A stretch of DNA of 64,000 bases from Thalassia testudinum. Its lineage: Eukaryota > Streptophyta > Magnoliopsida > Alismatales > Hydrocharitaceae. Location of the stretch: NCBI GenBank assembly GCA_037157565.1, contig JAZHRO010000019.1:63052501-63116500 (forward strand), in the 5' to 3' direction. The notes beneath the pieces are model-generated. The model was given only the letters and a program-made list of their open reading frames with translations. It was not told the origin of the DNA and did no database searches. Position numbers and translations under genes: made by a program. Of the stretch, positions 1 to 12,081 are shown in pieces. Positions within the stretch are counted from its first letter, which is position 1; every line of letters starts with the position of its first letter.

Positions 1-1710
1 GTTAGGGTTTGTATTACTAGGCTGGGAGTGGCTTGGATAGGGTGGGTTCTGTGTTGCTTTTCCACTATGGGTAGTAACAGAATTCAATCCCTCCTAGTTC
101 TAGTTTGGGTTGGGCAAAATAGGTGTTTGCTGCTGAAATCCTTAGTATGAAGTTGAAGCATCCATCCCGTCAGGTGATGGGGCAGAAGGGGCCTGATAAA
201 CAAAGTGAGCTTGGCCCTAATTTGGGTTTATAATGTGCCTCTGGTTCGGCATGTTATTTGGATTAGGAAGAGGCTAAGAGGGAAGTGCACCAAACTAGCA
301 AGCACTTGCCAGCTGGGACAGTTGATTTCGTAACTTAAAGATATCTTCTTTGTGTTGTTTTTGCATGTCAACCAAGGTCTAGAGAGTTAGAGATGTATGA
401 TCTTCTTTAGGTGGTCCAGATTGGAAGTTTTGAATGGGCCTTGGTTGGGTGGGATGATAAGGTTGCGGAGCCTGTGGTCGAGGTTGGAATTGAGGTCTTA
501 GATTCGGGTTATTACCCAACCATGAAAAGTTAAGATGATTACACCATCCAGAGTTATAAGTGTTGGAGAAAGGATTATTCTAGACGACGTGAAGATCCTC
601 GCAGGTCTAAGGAGCTTCTAGATAATCAGGGTACGGGGGTTCAGAGTTCCCCCAACTAAGGTGGCCTGACCGGAAGTTGCCTCCAAAGCCATAATCAAAT
701 GGAGGTGGATATGCATCCATCCCCGGGGAGTGGTAGATATTGTGCGTAGCCTTCCTTCCCGTGGGCGGGTGCACGTATGTGCCTTGAGGTGCAGAGGTGG
801 ATTTGTGTAGATGACAAGTGATGTTGTCCACCTTCTTCTCGATAATGGAGACCTTGTCTAATTGACTAGCTACCAACTCTAGATCAACACAATGCGCAGG
901 TGGATGTCTGGTCGTACACACCCAATGACTCATTGTTCAGGGAGTTCTCGCACATGTTTTTGAGAATTTCCCAGATTATGTCTTCATGTTGACCCATAAT
1001 GCTACCACCACAGGTTGCATTAACAAAGAGCTTGATATCCTCACGGAGTTCGTGGTAAAAGGATTGGACTTGTTCCCACTTTGAAACTCCATGATGGGGG
1101 CACTTATGCATGAGATCCAGAAAGCGATCCCATGCTTCATGTAGAGATTCTCCCCTCCTTGGGAGAAGTGTGTGATTTGGTGCCGCATTGCGTTGGTATG
1201 ACCAATGGGGTAGAATTTTTGTAGGAAGGCGGTTTGAAGTTCTCCCTATGTGTTGATCGTGTGTGGTTGAGTCTGAAACCAGTGAGCATTTTTCAACCAA
1301 GGAGAATGAGAAGAGCTTTAAGAGTAATCCGTCCTGATTCTGCACATCTACCCCAAAGGTGTGGGCTAGATGCTTTAGGTTCTTGATGTGCTAGAAAGGA
1401 TCCTTGGAGTTCAAGCCATGAAATTTTGGAGTCATATGAAGCATGCTAGGCTTGAAATCTACCTCAGGTCCTCCCACGAGAATGTTGATTCAAGGTTCGA
1501 TCTCCACCACTGCAAGATTATAGTGATCTCTCATTTGAGGACGCAACGATGGGTTGATGATGGCATTGATTCGATTTTGGAAGTCATGGAATTGTTGCTC
1601 AAGATTAGGTTGTTCTCTTAGTGATCCATAGCTGATGAAGGGGAAGTGGGTTCTAAATCAGAGGATATTTCAATGTGATCAAGTTGTTGCACAAACATGG
1701 AAGTTGAGGC
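1..1710 (-). pseudogene. gag remnant of element F
   Basis: Decayed capsid-like Gag gene; Gag would package the element RNA into virus-like particles. Open pieces at 1345-884 and 933-607 (minus) carry the plant retrotransposon Gag core: GESLHEAWDRFLDLMHKCPH, then KWEQVQSFYHEL, then the MCENSLNNES-type block. These align with HMAWERFQDLLRRCPHH, KWQLVQIFYHGL and MSENSINHAS of element A. Upstream (about 1650-1345) the matching N-terminal part is readable only through several stop codons, and the C-terminal Gln/Pro/Asn-rich part (about 600-1) is also broken. No zinc knuckle is seen. Frameshifts and stops rule out a functional product. The start is approximate because the first codons are not preserved. 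Confidence 0.75.
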
Positions 1711-2728
1711 TCGACCTCAAAAAGAGTGAATATCTAATGGAGACCTCAAGGATGGTCTTAAGGACCTCCTCCCAAACATACACCGATGGATTAGATGAGA
1801 GAAAGAATGTGATAGACCCAATCAAGACACCTAAAAATTTCAGATGACTATAGAGGTTCAAGGCGGATGATACCCCTTAGTCAGAAAGCCATCCACCTAA
1901 GAATTACCTGGGCAGCCAGAGAGAGAGAGTCCCGCAAAGACTCCTACATGGTAGAGCATCCCCACGAGTTACAGGGCTTCCCCCACCCAACCTCTCTTGT
2001 CACTGATGATCTAGGTAGACCAGAATGGGGACTTAACCTCTTAAGTCTACCAGTTTTAATTAAGAGCAAGGGTGCTTATGATTTCACTTGAACTTTTAAG
2101 ATGTTTTTGTGCAAAGTGACCTAATTTGAAGATTGGTTAACCCAACAAGGTGGGTCAACGTCACTTGTATTATCCTTTTGAGAAATTTAGGTCCCTCTTT
2201 TAGTGTTCAAATGAATTTAAGAGTCTGATTTTAGGATTTTTCTCAAATAAATCAATTCACTCAATGCTTAGGCACACATTGTTTGGAAAGATTAATTCTT
2301 GATTAAGCAAGTGTGTCTCTAAAATCCTAAACTGGAATCCTTAATTGGCTCTGATTTAGTCCAATTTAATTTACCCAAATGTGGTACCTAAGGCTCAAAT
2401 AAGAAGGTGATAGCTCTAAATACCTTAAATTTTAAGTAGGTGCACAAATCAGGGTTGGAATGTTGTCTAAATAGAATGTATCAAATCAGGCAACTTAATG
2501 ATTAAGCTAAAAATGTAATGAAAGTAGCCCTAATTGATTTTCTTTTTTAGTTTTTCATGATCAGGCGCTTAGAAGGAATTTGGATTTGTGTTTTACCTAC
2601 CCTTGGAGTGGCTGACGTGCAACTGATATTCCTTTAACGAGTACCTAAAATAGATCACAATCAAAAGAGATATAGCAAGTTAGTAACAAGTTTGATATTG
2701 CAATCAAGAGATCTGAATTACGCATTGC
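1711..2728 (-). other. 5' leader of element F
   Basis: About 1 kb between gag and the primer site, matching the long leaders of A and C in position. No coding potential or known RNA motif was recognised. The stretch at 1860-2040 resembles the leader of element B around 57000-57240. Confidence 0.5.
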
Positions 2729-2746
2729 TCCCCGGCAATAGCGCCA
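2729..2746 (-). other. Primer binding site (tRNA-Asp type) of element F
   Basis: Minus strand reads TGGCGCTATTGCCGGGGA, three bases from the LTR end. The canonical Athila-type site complementary to the tRNA-Asp 3' end, TGGCGCCGTTGCCGGGGA, is intact in element A. The two differences turn a CG into TA, as expected from deamination of a methylated CpG on both strands. Confidence 0.8.
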
Positions 2747-3600
2747 AAATGTTTAAGCGATAAATTGGTGTTTTAAAATTTCTTCGTTGTAACATAACCA
2801 AAATAGCACTCAAACAAATAAATTTATTACTCGAATGAAAGTCCAAGGTCGAACATGGAGGGAAATATGGCAATTTAAAACTCAAGATCACAATTTGAAT
2901 CAAAGATATAAGAGATTGCAATAACAATAATGTCAAGTATCAATGTCCAAAAAGGATGGAGTAAAATGGTGATTTGAATCACCAATTACTCCTCATAGTA
3001 ATAGCAACTAAATTAACAGTATCAATCAAGGAAATAAAGCCTCAAATGTATGCAATCAAACAATCTAGGCTTGTATCAAAGGGCTTAAATAGCTGGTTGC
3101 TACAGTGCTTCCAAGGGACTCAAGGGTCTCTTCCTTCTCTCTTCTCTGCTTCTGTCTCAGCTGCTCTCCTTCTCTTCTCCTTTCTTCTTCTTCAGAACTC
3201 TTTCTTTCTTCTTTGCCTTTTTGCGACTCAAGCTTCCTCTCTTCTTCTTCCTTCTTCACCTATCCGAACTGTCCTCCTCCTCCTCCTTTCTTTCTACTAT
3301 CCAGGCCTTCTGATGCACAGGGGGAGACTTACGAAATTGGCTAAGTGTTGCCAACTTCTTTTAGAGCAAGACCCCTTATCACCACGCACTCTCTCTTTCC
3401 TTCTCTCTCTGGGATCCACTCTCCCATAGCCTTTCACAGTAACAAGTAATCAGGTATTCAAGTTCAAGCACGTACCCAGGTCCAGGCTCACCGGCAATGG
3501 GTGGTGAGCGAGGAGCGACGGCTTAGGCAGGTCGGGTGAGCGAGGCTAATGGGACCTCACCCCGTGTTCTGAGTCAATAAGCCCAAAACACAAAAGAAAC

Positions 3601-3640
3601 TTATGCAAGTGCGGGTGCTTCTTAGCTTTCGAGGTCGGAC
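3601..3640 (-). promoter_or_regulatory. snRNA-type upstream element plus TATA-like box in LTR F
   Basis: Minus strand has GTCCGACCTCG (3640-3630) followed after 24 nt by CATAA (3605-3601). Plant snRNA genes use an upstream element RTCCCACATCG, and the roughly 24-nt spacing to TATA is typical of the Pol III class. LTR E has GTCCCACCTCG with the same 24-nt gap to CATAAA. The match here is imperfect; function is inference. Confidence 0.35.
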
Positions 3641-4698
3641 TAATCCCGCCTCCCTTCTGCATATGCTGCACTACTTCTTCTTTGTGTGATTGCAGTCAAA
3701 GGCTCGTCAAAGAGCCAAATTGGCTCCTTGGTTGCTCTCCTGGGTAGGTTCCGCCATGCCTAGGGTTTCATCTGGGGCCTGCAGGTGTTGGAGTGAGCTT
3801 CTAGCTTCGCTCGAAGCTTCATTAATGGCAGTCAAGGCAGTGAAGATCTGAAAACAAGAATACGGCCTTGCGACCAAGTTAAATAGGCTCAGGAGCTTCG
3901 CAGGGATGCGGTGAGGGTGTGGGTGGTGGTGGCAAGCTGCGAAAGTGGTCATAGGTGGCTAGCAAAGGCAGAAGTGAACGTTTGGAGGTGGGTTGTTCAA
4001 TAGATGGTTTGGAGGCTGGTGTCAGACCCGAATAGGTTAATATGATGATTTTATCGTTGAAGTGTGTATAGTGGTTAACCTAATTCGGACCTAACCATCT
4101 CTTTATAAAAAATTTTAACCTGACCTATTTGATTTTATCTTGGTCACTTTTAGGCCCAAGGTCGAACTCAGGGAAGTGGGGTTACAAGTTAAGTTTCTAC
4201 GCCTTTCCTACAACGAATCTCTTCCGTTCGTTTATTGTGTTTTTGGTTTTTTTTTTCTATTTAGATTTTTTCTGGTAATCTTTGTCCTTGAGGCACACCC
4301 TCAAAATTGAGTTCTTGGCTTTGAGCCAAAACAGGGTTCCAAAATGGGTCTTGCTATTCGCAAGACGGAGTACCTGCAAGTCAAAGATTATCTTTTCTCT
4401 TTTCTATATTTTTTTATCTTTTTACTAACAGGAAAGCGAAACAGAAATAAAGTAAATACAGTATATATATAGGTATATAATATGTATATAAAGGGGTGGG
4501 GTGGAGGCGGAGATGGAGTGTACACAGTGTCGAGTCGGTCGTCATCTAGAAAGACGCAACCAACAGGACGAAGTGCCACGTGTAAGGTGTAGGATGGATG
4601 GAGGAAGATGAATGCGAACATGCTTTTTTTGTACGCGTGTATCGGGGAATATCAGCAACTGGTGCAGATATTCCCGCGATACCATGTATGGTAAATAA

Positions 4699-4876
4699 TG
4701 TGAAAATATATATATGTATATATGTAAATATATGTATATGTATATATGGTTATAAATATATAGGCATATATATATGTAGATATATACATGTATATATATA
4801 TATGTATATATGTATATATATATAAGTATATGTATATATATATATGTATGTATGTATATAATACTATATAGATGTC

Positions 4877-4916
<40 letters not shown>

Positions 4917-5026
4917 ATAATATATGCATATATATACATGTATATATATATATGTATATATGTATATATATATAAGTATATGTATATATATATATGTATG
5001 TATGTATATAATACTATATAGATGTC

Positions 5027-5066
<40 letters not shown>

Positions 5067-5296
5067 ATAATATATGCATATATAGATATATGCAGCTAGA
5101 TATATATATATATGTATATAAATATATGTATATATATCAGTATATATATGTGTATATATATATATATAAGTAGATATATATATATATATATGTATATGTA
5201 TATGTATGTATATAGACTAATACATAGTTATATAAGTACTAATATATGTATAGATATATGTATAAGTATATATATATATAAGTATATATGTATATG

Positions 5297-5327
<31 letters not shown>

Positions 5328-5428
5328 ACATATATACATATATATATATATATGTATATATGTATATACCTATATATATATATATATATACACACATATA
5401 TATATATGTATATATGTATATACCTATA

Positions 5429-5461
<33 letters not shown>

Positions 5462-5478
5462 GTATATATGTATATACC

Positions 5479-5511
<33 letters not shown>

Positions 5512-5606
5512 GTATATATGTACATATACATATATATCTGTATATATGTATATATGTATATATATATCAATATATATAAGTATACGTATATATATATGTT
5601 TATAAT
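4699..5606. repeat. Long TATATATG-type AT microsatellite
   Basis: About 900 bp of nearly pure alternating T/A with interspersed G and C (tatatatgtata, tatacc). It is part of LTR G. The matching sites in the C LTRs (about 40660-40860 and 51680-51860) are much shorter, so the array expanded in G. Long open frames through it (Ile/Tyr-rich) are artefacts of the repeat. Confidence 0.9.
4781..5080. repeat. Perfect 150-bp tandem duplication inside the AT array
   Basis: Bases 4781-4930 and 4931-5080 are identical by eye, including the rare landmarks tatatacatg, atactatata and gatgtctata. Confidence 0.9.
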
Positions 5607-8604
5607 AGAGTATAGGTGTGTGTGAGAGTCGATAAAGAGAGTGTTGTGAGAGAGAGGGAGAGAAAGAGGGCGGGAGAGAGAGAGCAGCCGCACTGCTGGA
5701 GGCAAGGGCGCTGTTAAGGCGTCTAGGCTTCAGGGTCAACGTCTGATCCAAGCACGCATGCACAAACGCGCATTCGCACAGAGAGGAGTGCGCATGCAGG
5801 AGAGTTGGGGCGGAGAGGACCCAACGCCCAGCGTTGCTCGGAGTGGCTGGAACGGGTGCTCGCAGGCGTGGGCGAAGGGAGTGCGCGACGCAGACGGGTG
5901 CAGGCGACGCAGACGCATGGGCGTGTAAGGGCGACACGGGGCGAGACGCGCGCGCAGGCGATCGGCGGTAGCGGCGCACCGGGTGACCGGTAAAGTGAGA
6001 AGCTCACCGGTCACCCCACTGTAGCCACAATGTCGGGCATACTCGCGTGAACAGTGGCTACAATGGTCGGCCGCGCCGCGCAACCGGGAGCTGCAGGTGG
6101 TGAGAGTGCTGCCGGCTCGCTGCTGGCGTGCGCTGGCTGGTGCTCGAGGAAGAGGGTCTGTGCCGGCCAATTACGAACGCGGAGAAGCTCACGACAGAGT
6201 GCGGGAGAGGGAGGCAAGGGCTCCTGCAGCTTGCGCGGAGGCTTGCAGGTGCTGGCAGGGGTGCGGGGAAGCGCTTGGCCAGCCGCTGCAGTGGCGCGCA
6301 GAGGCCGGTTGCGGGCGGGAGAGAGCGCGACAGGGCGGAGAAGCGGGAGGCAATGATGCCTGCAGGCGCACGTGGAGAGAGAAGGTGGCTTGCAGGCTTG
6401 CGTGGAAAGAGGCTGGGCGGCTGTTGCTGCTGCTGCCTTGCCGCTGCTGCTGGAGCTTTGAGCTTCAAGCTTGAAGCCTGCACTCCAATGGCTGAAGGTG
6501 CTGGAGCGGAAAAAAAAACGAGAGAAGAGCCACCACGCCCACCAGCTCTTTGAAGAGCTAGGCGGTGGTGGTCTCACTGTGGTGGGTGTTCACCACAGTG
6601 AGGGCTCCTGTCCGCCGGGTGTCTCCGAGGAGGAGGGCCGGCGTGTGGAGGGAGAGGGAGGAGAGGATGGCCTGGAAGGAGATGGAGCCGCGGGTTCTTT
6701 TTTTTTTTTTTTTGAAGTGGACCAGGCTACAGATGAAGGAGAAGCCGTGGCTTTAAATAGAAGATGAAAGCCATGCACAGCCATGCCCTGGCTGTGCATG
6801 GCTTGCGCATGGAGTGTCGGGGAGTGGGCTGCTACAGGGAAGCATGGCGCGAGGAGAAGAAGAAGGTGCATACAGCTGCAGGAAGAAAAAGTCAAAAATC
6901 AAAAATAAAAAAGAAATAAAAAATGAAGATGGAAATTTGTGAGACAGCACTTGAAGAAAAAAGTAATCGCGAGGCCATTTTATTTATTCTCCTCTCCTCT
7001 CAATTAAATGCATGTATGCATGTATTTTTATAAATGTGATTATAAAACCCTAATATGCATTGGTAATGCTAGGAATTAGCACAAGAAGGCACAATTGCAA
7101 GTGTATTTTTGCGGTGCAATCAGAGGCATAATAGAGTGAAATAGGATGGGGGCTTTGAAGAGGGTGGTGTGGCCAAGGTCGTGAGGTGGTTGGCGAGGCG
7201 TTCGGAGTAGTGGGATGAGCAGGGAGCCTCGCCGGAGGTCTGGTCGGAGCGGGGGAAGGTGAAGGTGGTCAGTGTGATATGGCGGTCGAAATGAAGTGCG
7301 GTTGGTGTGTAAAGGAAGTAGAGGAACTAAGGAACTTATCTAGGTGATTGGAGGATGAAGAGGGGCAAAAGCAACGACGGTTGCGATATGGCCGATGCCG
7401 AAGACGAAGGTGACTCCAGTGAGAAGGAAACGGCGAAGAAGACAGAGGGAAAGATGGCTGCTGGTATGGCGTGACACGAAGAAAGACGAGGAAGATGAAT
7501 CCGCAGCTGGTATTGCGAACGGACAACGAAGGAGGTCAGGGGGGATCGTCGGAACTCGAGGAGCCTTTCTGCCGGATTAGGAGGGAGGAATTTAGGGTAA
7601 ATCCGGTCAAAATCTATCTTGGGGAGAACGGTTTGATCTAGAGGTCTTTTTATAGGCCTTTAGAGGGAGTTTTGGGCTTGGGAAGCAAGCTTCCCAAGCT
7701 TGGAAAGCTTCTCTAGAGTTGGGAATTTTTTTGATTTCCTAATCTCTCATACGTTCACATGAGAGATTGGGAAGGTTTTGGGATGTGGGAATTTGCTCAA
7801 AAGGAAGGAAATTCCTTGACGAACTTCCCTTTCAAATTTGAAAGGGATTGGTCAAGGAATCAAGGAGATCTTGCCAATTTTAGGTCGCTGGAGCTTGTAG
7901 GAATAGGATTATTGGAGGTAGGGACCTATTTGTGAAAATGATGACAAAGTTAGGGGTCTTTTTTTAAAGATTTTGAAAGTTAAGGGCATATATGTAATCA
8001 GACAGGATTAAGTTGCAAACTAGGTCAAGGCAATCTCAACTTGGGTCTAAATTTTGGTACAAACCTAATTTAGGCCTAAGGAATCTAATGGTGAGGTTGG
8101 ATTTCGATTTTGACCATGTTTGATTAGATAATTTATGCAAAAACCCAAATTAGGGTAAATGTCTGTCTGAGACTCTGTTTTGGGCCAAAATGGGTTCTGA
8201 TGGTCAATTTAAAGGTACCAAATCCTAGAGAATAATTTTCTATGAATTCTAGAGGGTTTAGGTGAATTTTATCTTGACCAGAACCTTAGTTAATTAAGCG
8301 GGTCTACTTTTAGGATTTCAAAAGTCATTTAATTCTCAAAACACGCGAAAATATTTTTCTATCTGTTCTAATCCACTTGTTATCATTTTAGGACCATTTG
8401 ACCCTTAATTAACCCCTAAAAAAATCCGTGGTTGTACTGCATTTATGATATGATGGTAAAATTACAGTTTTAACCCTAGTTTCTTGACTTTCTCTCAGAA
8501 TGATAATGCAATGAATTGTAATCCTCTGGTGGTTATGTAGGAGCATTTAATGATCCAGTCAGATCAAATTGATCTAGTTATAACTCATGATGGTGTTCCC
8601 ATCA

Positions 8605-8892
8605 GTGGTCACCAATAAAACAGTCTTAGAACAGTCATCTATAGATGTTGCTATAGACGACGGTTCCAATAAAAATCATCATTAACAAAACTGTCGTCTA
8701 CGTCAATGTAGGACCTCCGCATATAAGAGGGGGCATGGAGGGTTAATATACACGTTGATTTTAATTAGAATGGTCGTTTTATTATAAATAAGATGATTTT
8801 ATAACTGTCGTGTATATATTCTGTTATAGACGACGATTTTAATTAAAATCGTCCCTAAATAAGCATCGTCAAAATCCATTTTTCTAGTAGTG
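8605..8892. mobile_element. CACTA transposon end fragment
   Basis: Ends with TTTTTCTAGTAGTG, the complement of a CACTACTAGAAAAA terminus identical to the right terminus of the complete CACTA element at 15349-16411. Repeated subterminal units of the form tatagacgacgattt and aaaatcgtc fill the fragment. The other terminus is missing: the sequence runs straight into the LTR of F, so F probably inserted into it. No transposase is seen. Confidence 0.65.
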
Positions 8893-10299
8893 TTGACGAT
8901 GATGACAAGATCTAGAAAAAAATACAAATTGAAAAACACGTATGAGCATGAAAAGTAAAAGAACATAGAGGAGATTAGAATATAATGCAATCGAAGCATT
9001 CATTAGAGTAGATTCATTCCCACAATATCAGTGCAATGAGTTAAACAAAGGTTAGTGTGGGGCATGAACAAGTATGTGTGATCCCTAACCCTCAACCAAA
9101 AGCTTTATATATTACACTTGAAGTTTTGCCTATTTTTAATGTAACATTAAAAAATTAAACTCAAATCTCTTTAATTTTATGGTGAATTCTCTCCACCATC
9201 ACTTACAAATTACATCCCAATTAATTGATACAGTAAACCTCATTGATCATATTGGAAACGGTTGGACGTGATTTCATGGAGGTTGTTGCCGACCTTGTGA
9301 AGGATGATAAAGACGGGTTACAGGAACAGGGGGTGGCATTGGCTGTTGCAAGGAACGACATGTTCATGCTGGATGATGATGATGATGTTTCTTGAGATGT
9401 TGTAAGCGTTCAAAGTGGGGTCAGAGGGCCCGATGGTGTTTTTGTTGTCAAGTGCTGAAGCTAACAATTGGGAGGAGCAAACTACACTGGAAGTATTACA
9501 ACATGGAGGGGAAAAGCAAGCATCAGAAGCAAAAACGTGAATCACAGAAGAAAAGGAACCTCTCAATGACGAGTGCTTCCCTGTGGACTCCGTTTCGTTT
9601 ACAAGTAATAGATATTTATATTTAATCATTGCTTTGAAACCGAGTTAACAGAAGGCCCCAGGTTTCCTAATTGCATTCTAAGAATGGGGCAATATAATTT
9701 TTATAATTACTTTTCATGGTATTAGGTCTATTTGCCTCCCGACAATTAATCCATCCACACCTAGATCTTAAAAACAAGGGGATATACGTGTAAATATAGA
9801 ATGCACCTACGGGCCATATATTTCCAACCCTTCTAAGAGTGTGCATTACAGCTATATTCGTTCGTCTCTCTCTCTCTCTCTCCCTCCCTCCCTTCCCCTC
9901 ATGCCAAAACTAAACATCAAATATTGATAGTCGAACGTTGAGAGGGTAGTGGAGTGGCCCTCACATAAGCTGGAAACAGCAAGGATTTCAATTGTTGGCG
10001 TAGCTAATACATTTATGCCCTCCCCATTTTCTTCTTTATATTTAATCACCAGAAAGCGAGAGGTCCGAACGAAGATGAAGCCAAAATCCATAATTGATCG
10101 TTATTTGATTCTCCACAATTCTTCTCACCGTAGCCATATTCTCCAACTCGAATGAAATTTGAGATGACTAAATTTTTAGATGAGTCGGGTGAAATCATTA
10201 TGTTACAATTTCAAGGAAAAGAACAAGTTAAAAAAAGAATGTAAGTTTAAAACATGAAAATTGACAAAAAAAAAAAAAGTCACGTGCAAAGAGTTATGA
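8893..10299. other. Intergenic, no feature recognised
   Basis: No open frame with recognisable motifs. A 103-codon minus-strand frame (9629-9318) has no family signature and ends in low-complexity Ile/His. A short CT/CCCT run lies at 9866-9897. Confidence 0.5.
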
Positions 10300-11034
10300 C
10301 GTGATCTTTATTTGATATATTTTTTTTCTATGAAAAAAAATATTCACATATAATGGGATTCAAGATTATTAAAATTAACAATAAATTATTTTTATATAGA
10401 TGTAAAAAATTCAAATTACCTTCAAAATTACTCTACATCGATGTAAAGTAAAGTTACTATATCACTTTCGAAATAATTTTACATCGGTGCAAATTAGATT
10501 TCAAATATTTCTTCACTTATGACAAGTGATTTTTAACTTGAAAAATGAATTTTCACCTTAAAGTTTAGGATTTAAAATTTAGGGTATAGGGTTTACGAAT
10601 CCTAAACATTAAAGAGATTTAGCTTAAACCATAAACCTTAAGGTGAAAAATTATTTCTTACAAGCGAAACCACTTCTCATAAATCTAAATTCTAAATCTT
10701 AAATCTTAAGCGCATAAGTCAAAATTACTATGTACGGATGTAAAATCACTTTACATCGGTACAAAATCACTAGATCACCTTTGGAGTAATTTTGTATCAG
10801 TATAAAATAAGATTACACCATTACAAAGTTATTTTAGAATGATTTATCACTGATGTAAAATTATTTTACATTGGTAAAAAATTATCTAAAATAATTTATC
10901 ATTAGTGTAAATTTATTTATCACCTATATATTTTAATTCAAAGTATTGTGATGATTTTTTTTCAACGTAACGAGACTCATCAAGTAATAAACCTTTAATT
11001 TTTTTATTTCTTATATTAAATATCAAATAAGATC
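10300..11034. mobile_element. Candidate foldback/MITE element
   Basis: The termini are inverted: GTGATCTTTATTTGATAT at the left and, on the other strand at the right, GTGATCTTATTTGATAT. An internal TGAAAAAAAATATTCAC pairs with TGAAAAAAAATCATCAC. The middle has another inverted pair around TTTTCACCTTAA (10545-10665), and the whole is filled with TTTACATCGGTGTAAA-like units. No target duplication was found, so the ends are approximate. Confidence 0.5.
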
Positions 11035-12081
11035 ACAATCGCACCATTTCACAAAATACATTATCGTACATTTTTGACAAAAAAACAAAAAAATAAAAAA
11101 AAACGAGCAAATCCAGATGCGTTACTACTATTAAGCTTGCTTTAATCACTCTTGCCAACTGCCCAACCATACTTCTCTACATGAGTTTGTCTATTACGAG
11201 TTTGGCAAAAAATATGGATGCAAATAATTATATATGCATTCGTGGATAGGCAATCTGATTACAACTTCAAAAGATCACATGCACATTTGATTTGACCTAA
11301 AGAAGCAGGTAAACTTTCTTCGATTAGAGAAGCCACCACGTGGCATGTAGCATATTGCACGTCATTTTGAAAGAAATGCAGCACTAATTAATACATGCAT
11401 TAATTTTGGGATCATCCGAAAGATAAATTGATGCATCTTCAAGTCTTCCGAACCAAAAATGGAACTATTCAATCGGTCCATCACACTAACTGCCTCTCTT
11501 CAAATGGCGAAATTCCTTCCACTTACACATGATCATCCGAGAAAAAAAATCCCTCGAGTAGGCTTTCCACTAATACCCGAGTAGGCATTTCGTCTCATCG
11601 TGTCTAATAGTATAGAATAGATTTAAGTAGCTCGATCGCCAACTTCCCCCAACACGCAAAACCTTATCTCTTCAGAGCTAAAACCCCGTCGACGAAACAA
11701 TTATCGAACTTTACACATGAACTCAATCGCTATGCTACATTAGCAACAGTAACAGCAGTACCAACAGTAACAGTAATTACTGACGATAACAATCAATGAT
11801 TAAGGACGATGAAGAAACAGCAAGCCACTCCAATCAAACAAACTTGCTTGAAGGCGACGCATCTCCTTTTTTTTTTTTTTTGTTTTTCCACACCACCTTC
11901 TCTTCCCCCTACCCATCTCCCCCTCATATAATTCCAACTATCATTATTCTCAGCTGCCACTCCTTCCCTCCCCATCCTCTGCTTTCCCAGTTGCTAAGGA
12001 CAGACTGAAGGAGTGCCTTCACAGCAACCAATTCCTCGAGCGAATTCCCGCGGAAAGCCGAGTAGCATTGGCTATTCTCGG
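11035..12081 (+). promoter_or_regulatory. Upstream region and 5' UTR of the MYB gene
   Basis: Non-coding DNA leading to the MYB start. A G-box palindrome CCACGTGG is at 11336-11343. A TATA-like catataat is at 11925-11932 within a C/T-rich leader. AACAG-type repeats occur at 11746-11775. No ATG in frame with the MYB start lies between 12013 and 12081. The transcription start cannot be fixed from sequence alone. Confidence 0.45.

Larger units (their letters stand above)
4017..7122 (-). mobile_element. Solo LTR G (same family as the LTRs of element C)
   Basis: A 3.1-kb LTR with TG...CA ends flanked by a perfect 5-bp duplication GAGGC (4012-4016 and 7123-7127). In reverse orientation it is collinear with the LTRs of element C. 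Its left end TGGTGTCAGACCCGAATAGG matches the complement of the C LTR end, and its right end near 7000-7122 matches the C LTR start. In between come an AT microsatellite, a GC-rich region and a TATA-like TTTAAATA near 6752. No internal region is present, so it is a solo LTR left by recombination. It lies inside the LTR of F. Confidence 0.85.
1..8604 (-). mobile_element. Element F: Athila-like Ty3/gypsy retrotransposon, 5' half, cut by the window edge
   Basis: Read on the minus strand, this is a 5' LTR (8604 down to 2750, with a foreign insertion), a primer site (2746-2729), an untranslated leader and a decayed gag running off the window at base 1. Pol and the 3' LTR lie outside, so no TSD can be checked. 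The gag-family similarity to A, B and C and the tRNA-Asp type primer site place it in the Athila/Tat group. The outer LTR end at 8604 begins, on the minus strand, TGATGGGAACACC, matching the start of solo LTR E (TGATGAGAACC), so F and E belong to one LTR family. Confidence 0.8.
2750..8604 (-). repeat. 5' LTR of element F, split by solo LTR G
   Basis: LTR pieces 2750-4016 and 7128-8604 total about 2744 bp once G and one TSD copy are removed, close to the 2827 bp of solo LTR E. Both halves are collinear with E in reverse orientation. Bases 8200-8300 match E near 37800-37930, and 3470-3660 match E near 39330-39600. Ends are TG...CA. A TATA-like TATAAAAA on the minus strand lies at 7647-7654. A C/T-rich tract (3120-3300) corresponds to the purine-rich downstream part of E. 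Confidence 0.75.

Noticed and set aside
4652..5605. Ile/Tyr-rich frames up to 246 codons
   Set aside because: Direct product of the TATATATG microsatellite.
5723..6577. Several overlapping open frames of 90-190 codons, Ala/Arg-rich
   Set aside because: GC-rich part of solo LTR G; open in many frames at once, none preserved in the C LTRs.
9318..9629. 103-codon minus-strand frame upstream of the MYB gene, considered as a small secreted peptide
   Set aside because: No signal peptide and no CLE, IDA or CEP type motif; ends in low complexity.
12013..12081. Possible N-terminal extension of the MYB protein
   Set aside because: The frame is open here but contains no ATG (it would need GTG at 12013); the family starts at MGRH.
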